DNA from: Atherix ibis
Lineage: Eukaryota > Arthropoda > Insecta > Diptera > Athericidae
Length of the DNA stretch: 64,000 nucleotides
Assembly (NCBI GenBank): GCA_958298945.1
Contig: OY282610.1
Location: 35,409,667 to 35,473,666 of the forward strand
Direction of reading: 5' to 3'
The translations under genes were made by a program, and so were the position numbers. The notes under the pieces are model-generated. The model saw nothing but the letters and a program-made list of their open reading frames with translations. It made no database searches and was not told the DNA's origin. Of the stretch, positions 1 to 10,884 are shown in pieces. Position 1 is the stretch's first letter. Each line of letters starts with the position of its first letter.

Positions 1-300
1 ACGAACAAATTTTTTGGTATTCCTACTCTGGAGCAAAGCAAGCGCTTTCTAAATTCAATCCAGCAAAAACGTAGCGATTGTCCTTGGACTTTGTTGATTG
101 TAATCCACTGAAAACTGTAGTCGCTTGAAATTGAATTGCTAATCGTGGGGGGGGGGGGGAGTAGTAATTGAAATCAGTGGAATTGGCACCTTTTCTCCTT
201 TATATTTACCGATGATAATTGTTGCTTCTATCACATTTTGGCATTATTTTTTTAACGGCAAGTTTGGTTACGTTGCACAGCTTCGGCGGATCTAAATTCC
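1..300 (-). pseudogene. Helitron PIF1-like helicase, C-terminal remnant
   Basis: Read on the minus strand, several frames together give the end of a Helitron-type PIF1 helicase. About 230-160 reads EATIIIGKYKGEKVPIPLI, about 110-65 reads TINKVQGQSLR, and the first 50 bases read LNLESACFAP followed in another frame by SRVGIPKNLF. These match in order the family's closing motifs (a TINK-QGQSL box, then a CSRVG-xxNLF box). At least two frameshifts separate them, so it is not functional. A 13-base G run at 147-159 lies inside it. The helicase unwinds DNA during rolling-circle transposition. The element continues past the left edge of the window or is cut there. Confidence 0.65.
147..159. repeat. 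G homopolymer run
   Basis: Thirteen consecutive G bases on the + strand, inside the Helitron remnant. Confidence 0.95.
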
Positions 301-329
301 GAAGGGGCCATTATTGGTGCATCAATTTC

Positions 330-1625
330 TTTTTTTTAATTTTTTTTTTATCTGCAACTACAATTGTATTGTAACAAGCAGATTTACAGAACATTTTAAT
401 TAACAAAGTTATGCATCATGACGTGAGAGTAAACATCCATCGGCGTTTCTCCAACTAATGGAAGTTAGATTCGTCTAGAAAATCTCTAGGCCATTGTCTC
501 TTAAGTCTTCGATTAGTGTTGCTGGGGAGAGAAGTACAGGACAATTCTCTCACACAAGTGGATTATGATAAAAGCGGAAAATGCACAGGTCCTGAACAAA
601 TGGAACATTTAGATCACGATGTATTACGTTGTTACGAACATAAAAGGGGGCATCAACAATTTTATGGAGGATCTTCGATTGTAAGGCCTGGACGCGATAG
701 GAATTGGAACGTTTTGTTGAATGCCAACCAAAGTTCAATTCCATATGTCCAAATAGGTTTTATAATTGTATTGTAAATTTGATTGTTAGTTTCGAGCGTT
801 TGTCCAGTAGTCTAAGAAGTTGGCGATAACGTCTAGTGGCTTCAAGTTCTAGTATGAGGGTTCCCTGTTAATCTCTTGTCCAACTAAAGTCCCAAATAAC
901 GTACTTTATCATATTGTGGAATCATGTTTGTATTAAGGTATAAAGAGGTAGGTTACCCTTAACAAATAGTGAAAGTAATGTGAGCACTCTTCGGTTCATT
1001 TACCCTCACTCTCCATCTCTTAAACCAGGATTGAAGGTTGTGAATATGGGATTGTAAATTGTTGAAAGCTATGTCAGGATTTGTATGGATAGCAAGTATG
1101 GCCGTATCATCTGCATAAGTAGCAGTGATAGTGTATTAGGATCAGATGGGATGTCATGGGTATAAATATTATATAAAATTGGACCAAGGATACTGCCTTG
1201 TGGGACTCCGGCTAGAATGGGATATATTTTTTGGAGGATTCTGAGTTAATTGCAACTTGGAAATGACTTTGGGAGAGATATGAATTAATGATAAGGTAGT
1301 ATGTTGAAGGAAGCAAGGTCTTGAGTTTTCAGAGGAGTCCAGGGTGCCAGGATATCTAAAAAATACTCTGGAGAGTATGGGAGATATCTAAAAATACTCC
1401 TGGGTAATACTCTTTCCTCTCAAGAGAGGATAATGTGATCAACAATGCGATGGCATTACTGGATCGTGGAGTGTTCAGATCAGAAGCCAAATTGGTGATT
1501 AGGAGTAATTTTTTCATTAACTACGAGTAGGACTGGGTAGAGTCGTTTTAATAGGAGTTTTTCAAAAATCTTACAAAGGATTGGTATGAGGCTGATAGGT
1601 CTGCCTCAATTTCTAAAGTTAATAT
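330..1625 (-). mobile_element. Jockey-like non-LTR retrotransposon (LINE), 3' half, degraded
   Basis: Minus-strand reading gives reverse-transcriptase motifs in order. About 1620-1545 reads RPISLIPILCKIFEKLLLKR, and about 1500 reads NHQFGF. About 1208-1150 reads GVPQGSILGPILYNIY. A frame slip is followed by TYADDTAILA at about 1120-1090, the catalytic YADD box, then VNEPKSAHITFT near 990. About 744-550 gives the post-RT tail with PFYVRNNVIHRDL. After the coding part a 3' UTR runs to about 349 and ends in a T-rich stretch (330-348), the complement of a poly(A) tail. Stops and frameshifts break the protein. The 5' half, including the endonuclease, is missing, as expected for 5'-truncated LINE copies. 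The terminal about 230 bp recur at 16,019-16,270. Confidence 0.8.
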
Positions 1626-1729
1626 GTTCGATTAGAAACTCTATTTGAATTGTGAAACATAATTTTCAAAGCGAATCAGGTTGGACAAAATTATAATTTC
1701 AAGTCCAAGACATAAATGTTATGGAGTGA

Positions 1730-1846
1730 CATCCGCAATTGACGGACTTAAACTCGATTAAGATTTTATGGGGTATTATTAAAAATGCTGTTGCTGAGGT
1801 AAAGCCCGAGTTGTCAAACACAGTTCGCGAAGCATGTGTCGCTTAG
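1730..1846 (+). pseudogene. Tc1-like transposase C-terminal fragment
   Basis: The + strand reads HPQLTDLNSIKILWGIIKNA and on to a TAG stop at 1844-1846. This corresponds to the Tc1 signature WP-QSPDLNPIENLWG, which carries the third catalytic acidic residue. Here the catalytic E is replaced by K, and an in-frame TGA lies just upstream. No terminal repeats were recognised. It is a dead fragment of a DNA transposon. Confidence 0.6.
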
Positions 1847-3759
1847 ATTTAACCAGTTTCTTTGTGCTTAGGATTAACCAGTTTATATAATTAAAAATAA
1901 AGGAGGTATAGTGAAATTTTAATTTTTTATTCGACCCCTAACTACCTTTTTTTCTATTCTAATAAATGTAACTACAATATTTATATCGAATGTATGTAGT
2001 TACCTTCAGAAAAAAACGCAATAACTCGTATCAGCGAACAAATAATCAATTTTGATAAGAAAAGTAATTTTTGAGGAATTTGTGTTCAAACATTTTTCAA
2101 TACTTTTACTTTTTCAAAAATAAGTGATATTTTTCTTATCAATAAATATATTTTTTAAGACTTTTTTTAAAAATTTCCTTATAGGTAATTATTGCTGGCT
2201 GAGACCATTTCTTCAAATAGAAGCGACTAATTTCTTATAATGGCAATGCTTATAAACTTTTTAGTAGCATTGACCTGCTTTTAATTAAATCATCTTTCAA
2301 AACATTAATAAAACTGCAAACAAAAAAAACAAAACAATTTATTATGTTATTATTTTTGTAGTTTTTCTATTGAATTAATTAATTTTTGCTATTATGTAAT
2401 AATGTTAATTTCATTCAATCTAAGTAGAGCATAAAAATTCATACATTTTATTCGATGTAGAAATTTACTTAAAATTATTGAAAAAAAAATCTGTGCGTAC
2501 ATTTTGAATCTAAAAATTAAAATTCCAAAAAAAAATCCTCATTTTTTTTACGTCAATTAAAAAATTTAAAAAGAAAATTGTCTTAATTAAGCGCAAAAGA
2601 AAAATTGGTTAAAAAATGCATGAAAAATTTTGTAATATTTTTTTTTTTTTTGTGTAATTTATGTATTTAAGCTGAGAAGTCTAAGAGGTCTTCTATGAGC
2701 CTATTCAGTGGATTCTTCTTGAGGGGGAAGGATATTTTCATAATTTGAAAAAAATAAATAAAATTCTTTAAAACGAAACTTCTTTTATTGGCAATTGATC
2801 AAAATAACACAATTCCTTAGTTTTTTTTTCTTTTAATATCGCAAAACCCTAGAATTTTTTTTTTGAGTCTCGGGTAGTGGAGGAGAGGGGGAGTATGGTA
2901 TGGAATATTTGGTTTCGCGAGGTATCTGTCATTAGTGTTGTTTATTTAGAAGAGTATAATTTTTATTTTTGTAAAATTTCAAATTATTCAAATTGCATAA
3001 ATCGTTGCAAAATCCCCACTAACTTTTGGCGTACGTGATTCGGGAGCTATCATCTAATTCCATATTTCGCACAAAAGCAAAAAAAATAATTTTTAAATTA
3101 AGTGAGAAAATATTGTACATTTTAGAAAGTGTGTAAAAATTTTCAAAATTCGTTTCACAAAATGTTTTCATTTAACTTTTGTATCCTTAACAAAGGATTA
3201 TGTCCCCCCCAACAACTCTATTAAAACTCTTATGTCCCCTCCAAAAAAATTTACAAACCTAAAGTTTTGGCCAAAAAATCCTATGTCCCTTACAACTCAA
3301 CCACTCTTCCCCCCCCCCCCCCCCCCCAAACAACGTTTAAATTGTAATGTCACCGTACCAAGGTTGTTTGTTATATAATAATAAGCAATTTAATAATCGA
3401 GACGCGGTTTGTTAATGTAAACAAATTTTTATTTCGATTACAGTTCACAGTAACGTTGACATTTTTGTTGACATATTTTCAGGTATTATGAAAATTGGTA
3501 TTTTTAGATTTTCTTATCTTTATAATGTGTTCTTTTATTTACGGATAAGTATTTAGGGGTTTAAGAGCACAAGCAATAGCATTAAAGTTTATGTTCTTTT
3601 GCGTCTTGACTTTTATCATTTATGGTCGAATTATAAATAAAAATTATCTGATGTTTTTTAAATTTTTTTTCCAATGCAAAAACTGCAAATTTTGTTAAGT
3701 TGCAATAGATGAAAAAAATTAATATATCGGGTGTGATGTTATCAACTTCAGATTTGTTG
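1847..3759. other. AT-rich intergenic DNA, no gene seen
   Basis: Long A and T runs, with no coding stretch or transposon protein motif recognised. Around 3,200-3,300 there are three loosely similar phrases with ATGTCCC/TGTCCCC, ending in a C homopolymer. Confidence 0.6.
3309..3327. repeat. C homopolymer run
   Basis: About 19 consecutive C bases. Its exact length is likely to vary between reads. Confidence 0.95.
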
Positions 3760-3769
3760 TCTTGAGCAA

Positions 3770-4260
3770 AAGCTATCCATCGGCAGAGGTATTGTTAGCG
3801 CAGTTCTGTAAGGCTTCAACTGGAATCGCCTTCAGATCCTCGGTTACACTCCTTTGGATGTTATCGACAGAACCAATATTATGTCATTTCATGTGTTTTT
3901 TTTTTCATCTTGGGAAATAAAAAAATGCCACTCGGACTGAGCTTAGGTGAATAGAGGGTATGGGGAACTACAAAAATCGCTTTTTTCGATGAAAATTCGG
4001 TGATGCGCATGGTCTTGTGACAGTGACGTTGTAAAGGTGGATCATCCAAGTGTCTGCAAAAATCTATCTAATGCGAAAAACCATTTTTATGAGTTATTTC
4101 AGGACTTCTTCATTAGCCTTAATATTAATCAACGGTCTGACCTCTTAAGAGTCTCCAGGCGTTTCACATTTTCATCAGTTTTTGATGTTAAAGACCTCCC
4201 TCAGCGCGGTCTGTCTTCCATTGCTACTTGGCTGTCCAAAAATGCTTTATGCCATCAAAA
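3770..4260 (-). pseudogene. Degraded mariner-like transposase remnant
   Basis: On the minus strand, about 3970-3900 reads YSPKLSPSGIFLFPKMKKK, a decayed form of the mariner box YSPDLSPCDFFLFPKLK. The catalytic D is changed to G. It is followed at about 3876-3800 by an out-of-frame DNIQRSVTEDLKAIPVEAL, which fits the C-terminal helix of such transposases. Higher coordinates (4,250-4,030) read N-terminal-like pieces (ENVKRLETLKRSDR, LILRLMKKS) across stops. The middle catalytic region is missing or unreadable. Assignment below the superfamily is uncertain. Confidence 0.5.
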
Positions 4261-4349
4261 AAACTTGTGCTCTTGAGAATTTGTGTTGTCGTGGCAAGAG
4301 GTCCTCTTCTGGGCTAACGATCAAATTATGGTCAATACCAGAAGTGGCC

Positions 4350-4640
4350 TATGGATTTTATCGAAACCACGTTATCTCAGCTGGCCTAGCCGTGACAAGG
4401 ATTTTACAAGCGTCCTTACTGTAGCTCTTTGAATGACAGTTCGGACCAAATACTCTTTAAACAAAACTAATACTTTTGAGGAGCCTTAAGCTGAAACGTG
4501 GTGACTGTGTGGAATATAATATCTATACACTCGGACTGTGGAATATAATATCTATATTCCGGGTAGGACTGGAGGTGAGCGATACCACGATCCCGACGAT
4601 AGTGCAGATTTAGGTAGGCTATGTCTACCACTGTTATAGA
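4350..4640. repeat. Dispersed repeat, family shared with 15,257-15,589
   Basis: Phrases such as AATACTCTTTAAACAAAA, a CCTTAxxC core and GTGGTGACTGTG recur in the same order and orientation at 15,257-15,589. The copies are diverged, and this one is shorter. Inside it a 20-bp phrase GTGGAATATAATATCTATA is duplicated head to tail (about 4,510-4,555). It is more GC-rich than its surroundings. No protein motif was identified, so the class is unknown. Confidence 0.55.
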
Positions 4641-4643
4641 TTT

Positions 4644-4717
4644 AGTTGGTTCAGTAGCGTGCCCATATGCTAGCGCAAATGTGTGTGCTAGCATCTGGGA
4701 ACGCTACTGAACCAGCT
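4644..4717. repeat. 31-bp inverted repeat (hairpin) with 12-nt loop
   Basis: Left arm 4,644-4,674 and right arm 4,687-4,717 are reverse complements at 28 of 31 positions. One mismatch would be a G-U wobble in RNA. The loop is 4,675-4,686. The core of each arm contains TGGTTCAGTAGCG and ATGCTAGC. It may be a small foldback element or the stem of a small-RNA precursor; the sequence alone cannot decide. Confidence 0.8.
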
Positions 4718-4739
4718 ACATCCATTAATATGGAATGTT

Positions 4740-6110
4740 TGACTGCTTCATGCATGGAACACGAAATAAGTTAGTAGAGGGAAGGCGAAAGTGGCTCAAG
4801 TAATGAGGGAACCTCAGCAGGAAGCCAAATAAGAATTGGTGAAAAAATGGATTTGTGCGTGTGTTGAGTGCAACCATCTGGATATGGTCAGCTGATCTAG
4901 CGAAATTCTATAACAGGACAGGTCTTTTTTGTGCGTTGATTGGGTGTATCTCAATCTCTATGGACGTGTTGATTGGGCAACTCAGTCTACCAACAGGTAT
5001 GCCACGTAAAACAAAAGAATTATTATCAATTATTATAGGTTCGTTGCATTTTTGTGCAAGTCAAACTCGGAGATTCACCAAGCTTAACAGAAAATTTGAT
5101 CCAATTTTCGCTATTCCATTTTTTCGTAATGCTCTTCACAGCAGAGCACCTACCGGACGATAGTAAAACTTGTACTTCACGTTTAGTAGATGTTAACGTA
5201 CAAGTTATTTGGAGGGGGAGTTTGCATTGTTGCCAGATATCTGTCAGTGATGGCAGTCTCATTAAATCTTCTATAATAATAATATAAGATATTTAAATAA
5301 CACAAAATATATTGTGAAATTTTACATAGAAATTCCTTATTATATAAGTTACAACTAAGCTCATAACATTTACACAATCAAATTTGAAAAAAAAATATAT
5401 ATATTAAAATTGATGTAAAAGTTTTGTTAATAATTTTAATTGATTTCATATTTAAAATAAATTGTAATTAAATATGTTGCAAAAATAATAAAATAGGCAA
5501 AGTCATGGCGCTTCAAACTTAACATTTTATGGTCAGATACTTGTAAAGTTTTAGAATCTCACATTGTGAAATCTATTATTTGACCATAGAAGGATACTTT
5601 CTGCCGAGATCCCTAAATTCAGAAAAAAGTAGTTGGCGTTTATACTTTAGACGTACTATTAATAATAATAAGTGAACCGAACAGCTTATTTATCCTCTGG
5701 TTTTTTAGTTTTCCCATAGAAGGCGATTCGACGAATTTTCCCATGGGACCCATTATTTACCTATTTAAGGATAGTATCTTCGGCAATTCCAACGTTTCGG
5801 AAAATCTTCTTAGAGAAACTAATTTGCTCAGTGAGTGAAACTTTCATTTTACTGTCTTTAATTTGCTCACGGGTGGAACAATCTCATTTTATAAACTCTA
5901 ATTTGCATAAAGCAAAATGGTCCCCATTCTCGATATAAAAATTAGCCATAATTTTTTAAATAAAAGGTATTCTAAAGGTTATTTTGCTGCTTTGATTTGA
6001 TGCCATTTTGGTTAACTGTCATTCTGGTCTGTCGGAAAACTGTCACAGTTTATCGTATAGTGAATAATTTTGAAGATCGTACCATAGTACTGTGATCAAT
6101 TGGCCGAAGC
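4740..6110. other. Unassigned moderately complex DNA, probably old transposon debris
   Basis: Base composition is less extreme than in the flanks. A TTGCCAGATATCTGTCAG phrase at about 5,231 resembles the motif cluster at 7,080-7,420. No open frame here matches a family I recognise. 5,280-5,500 is AT-rich. Confidence 0.4.
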
Positions 6111-6114
6111 TTAG

Positions 6115-6615
6115 CCATTTTAGAACCGGACGCACAACCGATAGTATTGCTGCGGTGCATAAAAGTGAGTTAAAAGTATGGGAACCTCCAGAAAACTCAT
6201 AAAAAAAAAATAACAATATCAGAAATTTATTTTCACTTAATCGGCTTCGGTGAGAAACAAAGTGTAATTGTCGAACGACCTTGACACTCTCGTAGCGTGA
6301 CTGCTAGGTGCGGCGTTTCAGCTGCAGATGTCACTGCAGACAATTCTGTTACGATGACTGGTGAGGGATACTAAACTTTTTCATCATTAAAATGGAAACA
6401 ATTGGCGTTAGGAAGATATGTGGCTCCAACAGAACCATACCACGTTACACACTGCACGGGCTATAATGGAAACTATGCGAACGATATTCCCTAATCGAAT
6501 TATGTCGAAAAGTTATGATGTCGATTTGCCCCTTTACTCCTTAGATTTAAACGCTCCCGATTTCTTCCTATACGGATACTTAAAAGGGAAGATCTACGTT
6601 AACCTTCTCTTTTAA
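6115..6615 (+). pseudogene. IS630/Tc1-like transposase remnant (copy 1)
   Basis: The + strand gives pieces of one transposase in the right order. These are RTTDSIAAVHKSE at about 6,120-6,170, SVTMTGEGY at about 6,345-6,371, and WLQQNHTTLHTARAIMETM at about 6,421-6,477. The last piece, PLYSLDLNAPDFFLYGYLK, lies at about 6,529-6,588. The family versions of the last two are FQQDGATCHTA and PPRSPDLTAPDFFLWGYLK. The aspartate of the QQD box is N here, a catalytic-residue loss. The segment between the first and second piece is deleted. The same family occurs at 7,540-8,461, 13,560-14,100 and 24,222-24,560. Confidence 0.7.
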
Positions 6616-6619
6616 GTAT

Positions 6620-7079
6620 CCCCACGGAAATTTGTGAAAGCAGACATTTTTCGTCTTACGACCAGAGATGGCCACTAGGCCCATATTATTTTTGATACAA
6701 ATAGGAATTTTCTTGATATATTTATTCACGTTTTATCGCCAATTTTTTTTTTTGTGATAATCTTAAAATTATTATAAATATAACAAAATGCTGATTATAA
6801 ATGAAAAAAAAAACATATGAATATTAATCCAAATGGTTCTTATCTTACTTAGCTAGTTCCAAAAGCTTAACTTATAGTTTTATTTTTATTTTTTGATCAT
6901 GTTTTGATTATATTTTACTATTAAAATTATATTAAATTTAAATTTTATTGTAAATTTTAAATAGAAAGGTGGGACGGGGGAAATTAATTCCTTTGGAATT
7001 TCGTTTTCTTTTATAATTAGAGCAGATAATAATTATTTTTATTGGAAAGAAATGGTAAATCCTTAATGTTTGCATAGAT
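6620..7079. other. AT-rich spacer, nothing recognised
   Basis: Low-complexity AT-rich sequence between the transposase remnant and the motif cluster. No gene is seen. Confidence 0.5.
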
Positions 7080-7420
7080 ATGGTTATCTAGCAATCAGCT
7101 AACAATAGGCATTGCCAAATACGATTGTGCTTGTACGATTGTCAGATATTAGCTGAAAATAGTCTGACATTGATCTAATCTGGCAACGTTTACAAGTACC
7201 ATAAACATTCTCCGATCACGCGATTATCATATAAGTGCAAATAAAATATTTCTATTTCAGTATACTCGTATTTTGGCGTTGCCAGATGTTATAAATTTCA
7301 TCATCTGATAATGTCTACAAATTTTCTGATAATGGTCCCAAAGTATTGCCAGATGTCATCTGTAAATATTGTCAGGTAAAGCCTTTAAATGGTGTGACAA
7401 TGGTTTATCTGGCAACGATT
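7080..7420. repeat. Cluster of degenerate TTGCCAGAT motifs in both orientations
   Basis: Within about 340 bp the words TTGCCAGATGT (7,279 and 7,346), ATTGCCAAATA, ATTGTCAGATATTAGCTG, ATTGTCAGGT and the reverse forms ATCTGGCAACG (about 7,175 and 7,407) recur. The cluster lies between convergent remnants of one transposase family. Subterminal transposase-binding repeats are one possible explanation; this is inference. Confidence 0.5.
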
Positions 7421-7539
7421 GCAAATAGAAATTGCGCGTTTATGTTTTTTTTTTTTTTTTTAAATAAAACTAAAAAGAAATGTGGCAGAGCAAAATTTAT
7501 TATTTTATTTTGAAGTATAGAAGATGCAATTATGTTCTG

Positions 7540-8461
7540 AAAATAACATCATTCAAAAGGGTCAGCTCTGTTCCGCTTACAGAGAACCGAATACGCTGGT
7601 ACCAATTTTCGACCGACCACCTTGTGCAATATATCCGACCTTATTTTACGTATTTGGTGTTCAATATTCAATTTCAATACGTTAAAGGTTGCTGATTTAG
7701 TATTCTTCAAATAACCCTATAAGAAAGCACATCTGCATTTCTTGAAATGATCGACTCGCCAAACTTTTCCCGCAATAAATCGATTGTGGCGTAGCGCCGT
7801 CAGTAATGGTAACTCTTTCGTCCTTTTAAAAAAATTAGGACCGACGATGACACCGTGCCATAAGCCACACCAAACAGTCACTTTTTCGGAATTTAAAGAT
7901 TCATCGTGAATAATTTGTGGATTGGCTTCAGCCTAGTAATGGCAATTTTGTTAATTCACCGGAGATACTCGTAGTATTCTTCGGAAAATCAGTATCATTT
8001 TCAAAATCTTTCAGAGCAAAATCAGCAAATTCACGGTGTTTGCGAATGTCCAACGGCTTTTTCTAATAAGAATTTTGTAAGAATCGAATCCCAAATCCAA
8101 CAGTGAAATACGCCACGTTGTTGTGGCAGGCAGTCCCAAATGTTGAGAATCCCTTGAAATTGATAAATTTGATTCTTCATCAAAACTTGCCTTAACGGCA
8201 GCAATATTGTTGGAAATTCGACCGGATCTTTGTCTTACTAGCACGCAAATATTTTATAAAGAAAAAGACTGCGTTCAAAACTTTCACAGTTTGACAAATC
8301 GCGAGCACACTAGGCCGATCATGACGACCATAAATTGAAAGGAGTACGCGATAAGTTGCAATAAAAGAACGATTATTTTGGTAAAAGAAATTGAATAATT
8401 TCGAAGCGTTGTTGAGGCGTGTATCTTTCCATGAACAAATTGCAAACCTTACTGAATACAA
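7540..8461 (-). pseudogene. IS630/Tc1-like transposase remnant (copy 2), near full length but broken
   Basis: Minus-strand pieces run in family order. 8,461-8,270 holds the N-terminal helix-turn-helix part, with FYQNNRSFIATYRVLLSIYG and RHDRPSVLAI. 8,240-8,070 has RISNNIAAVKASFDEE and SQHLGLPATTTWRISLLDLG. About 7,940-7,790 has QNCHY then EKVTVWCGLWHGVIVGPNFF. About 7,575-7,540 has LLNDVIFRT and a stop, matching the usual C-terminus. Several frameshifts and stops interrupt it. The DDE transposase would cut and paste its own element. The + strand flank just left (7,466-7,535) resembles 18,915-18,968, so this 3' end is repeated there. Confidence 0.72.
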
Positions 8462-8689
8462 CTGACAGTAATAAAAGATTTTGACATTTCAAATATGACC
8501 ACACGGTCTATGTTATTTGAAAATATATCACTCCAATTGAAAAAACCCAATACATTGATTAAAAATATATATTTTTTACAAAACGACCTATACCATATGT
8601 CAAAAATCTGCAACTGTGTCAGAGCCTGGTAATCGTTTAATCGTACTTTTACTTGTTGGAAAATATTTTCTATATTAAATAAAAACAAA

Positions 8690-9770
8690 CTTTAAATCCT
8701 ACTTCCCGACATCTGTTAACTAAAAATGTAAACAAAGCTTAAATAAGTTCGGTGTTCGGTATACTACCACTAGTTAATTGATTTATATTTACAAATATCA
8801 AAAAATTGGAAAAAATATAACGTATGGACTAACGTTATTTTTAAATAATATTTCTCTTTTCAAAAATAATTAGATAATTTTGCTTTTAGAATTTAGAACA
8901 ACGTGTCTTCACAAACAAATCTACACACACAAATATGCGCATTGTTCGATTTATCGTCGGTAGGATTAAATTTGGCGACATAAAATTACGTGTACATAAA
9001 GAGAAAAATGCCGAAATGACCTTTCCAGCAATTCTTTAATTTGTGCTTGTGTTTTTTGTCGGTGGATAGTGGGGGGGGGGGGATAGGTTAAATAATGAAG
9101 TTAAAATGAAAACGAAATGTCTCTTATCATACCATATAGTAAGTAGTACAAAGCAAAAAAGAAATGTACATTTTATAAAAAAAAATTTAATTTATGTTAT
9201 CGAAAATATAGAAAATGACACGATGATTTGGTTGGTGACATTTTATTTAGAATTCTACAATAATTGAAAAGTCGTATACTTTATAAACTTGGTATTTTCT
9301 TCCTTCTTTAGAATAAATAAATAGCAAACTAAGAAAGATAAACTCGTTTTTCAACTTCATTTGGTTTTTTCTGCATGGCATATTAATGACTAACATTGAA
9401 ATGAATTTGTACAGATTATCAACAACAAAAAAACAAAGAAGTTTGCATTTATTCATATGGCATCACTATTTGATATTTAAATGAACTTGGCAAAAAAAAT
9501 TCAAATGAAATAGAAGAAATAAAACTCACTCAATAATACTACTTATATAATACAAGTACAAAGTCTGGTCTAATCCACTTGATATATTGTATAATAATTC
9601 ATCGTCTTAAGAATAAACTAAAGAAAACTCTGAGATGCATTAATTTTTTAGGTTGACTTTATCGAATTGGGGGGTTTCTGTTTTTGATTTTAATTTTATT
9701 TTGTTTTTTCTTCTTCTTCGGTTTTTGTTATATATATTTTGTTTGTTTTTATATTAATACAAATACATTA
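8690..9770. other. AT-rich intergenic DNA, nothing recognised
   Basis: No transposase, RT or host protein motif was found. A 12-base G run is at 9,071-9,082. Confidence 0.5.
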
Positions 9771-9773
9771 ATA

Positions 9774-10440
9774 CAGTGGCGGACAATAAATTAGAGCCCA
9801 AGCTCATATGCCAGAGTAAAATGTCCAGTGAGAGCCGATACAACGCAAAATAATTCCATATATTTTAATTTTAGTTAATTTTTTGTTGTTGTTTGACTTT
9901 TATTTTTATAGAATTGCCCGGTTAGTTATGAGCGCTGTTGGGTAGACATGGAAGTCTGTTTTCATTGAACAACCTTTCGTAATTCAGATTTATTGGATAA
10001 TTTTTGCCTGCTTCCACAAATTCTCTATCGGATTCAAGTCCGGAGATTGGGAATGCCATGGTCTAATTGATAATTTATTTTCAGACAGTAAATACGATCA
10101 ACCAACACTGTATTAAAAGATGTTCCTCATAATTTTACATTACCGACCCCATAAAGTTTTAATGTTTTGTGTATTGGGGGAGAAATTATTTGTTTGTTGG
10201 CCATCCGACGATAATAAATTAATTTTCGTTTCATTTGTCGATGATGTATTTTTTTATTTTGCTCCGTTAATCATAACTAAACATATTTCGAATATTTTCC
10301 TTCGATAACAGGTGAGCCGGGATTTTCCGCACTTTTCAGACCATCAGTGTTTGTTTTAGAGACGAACAAAGCACTATCAACTAATTGCATCCACCTTTGC
10401 CAAGTGTGCTTCCAGACCATATCTGGCACTTTAGATTACT
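9774..10440 (-). mobile_element. Tc1-like transposon remnant with one terminal inverted repeat
   Basis: The end at 9,774 begins CAGTGGCGGACAATAA right after a TA dinucleotide, a Tc1-type terminus. The minus strand at about 10,060-9,990 reads PWHSQSPDLNPIENLWKQAK, so the third catalytic residue (E of PIENLW) is intact here. Upstream on the same strand (10,390-10,300) TNTDGLKSAENPGSPVIEG fits the region before it. Frameshifts and stops separate the pieces. The right terminus and the N-terminal DNA-binding domain were not found; a LINE begins at about 10,500. Confidence 0.7.
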
Positions 10441-10683
10441 CTGGATATTGAAACAATTCTTTCCCCTCACTTACTTATTATCTTATAATACAATCATACC
10501 TCTCACAACGGTATTTTCAAATAGCTGTGAATCTTAAATACTCCGCGATATCCCCTATAATCGTCGATGTTGCTCAGGGATGTATACTTGGTCCTATCCT
10601 GTATAATATCTACTGCTCTGATATTACTACATATCCTACCATACTCGCTGCAACTTACGCCATATTAAGAAGCCACGAGAATA

Positions 10684-10722
<39 letters not shown>

Positions 10723-10731
10723 TCTCTCTCT
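10684..10731. repeat. (TC)n microsatellite
   Basis: About 48 bp of CT dinucleotides with one A interruption, inside the LINE reverse transcriptase region. Confidence 0.97.
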
Positions 10732-10884
10732 GCTTCTAATATTTTACAAAATTATATCCTCGAACTCAAAAGCTAATTATCGAAGTGTACAATAAAAGTG
10801 AACAACCTAAAAAGTGTTCACGGAAATTTATCTCTTCATAGGTAAATTTATATTCATGCTCCTGCACAAACCTAAACGACAATA

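Noticed and set aside
516..776. 86-codon + strand open frame
   Set aside because: It is antisense to the LINE reverse-transcriptase tail, which explains the sequence better.
4037..4424. Two overlapping + strand open frames of about 80 codons
   Set aside because: The minus strand of this stretch reads as a decayed mariner transposase. The + frames have no recognisable composition or motif.
4644..4717. tRNA-like gene because of GGTTCAGTAGC
   Set aside because: The structure is a single long hairpin without acceptor, anticodon or TPsiC arms.
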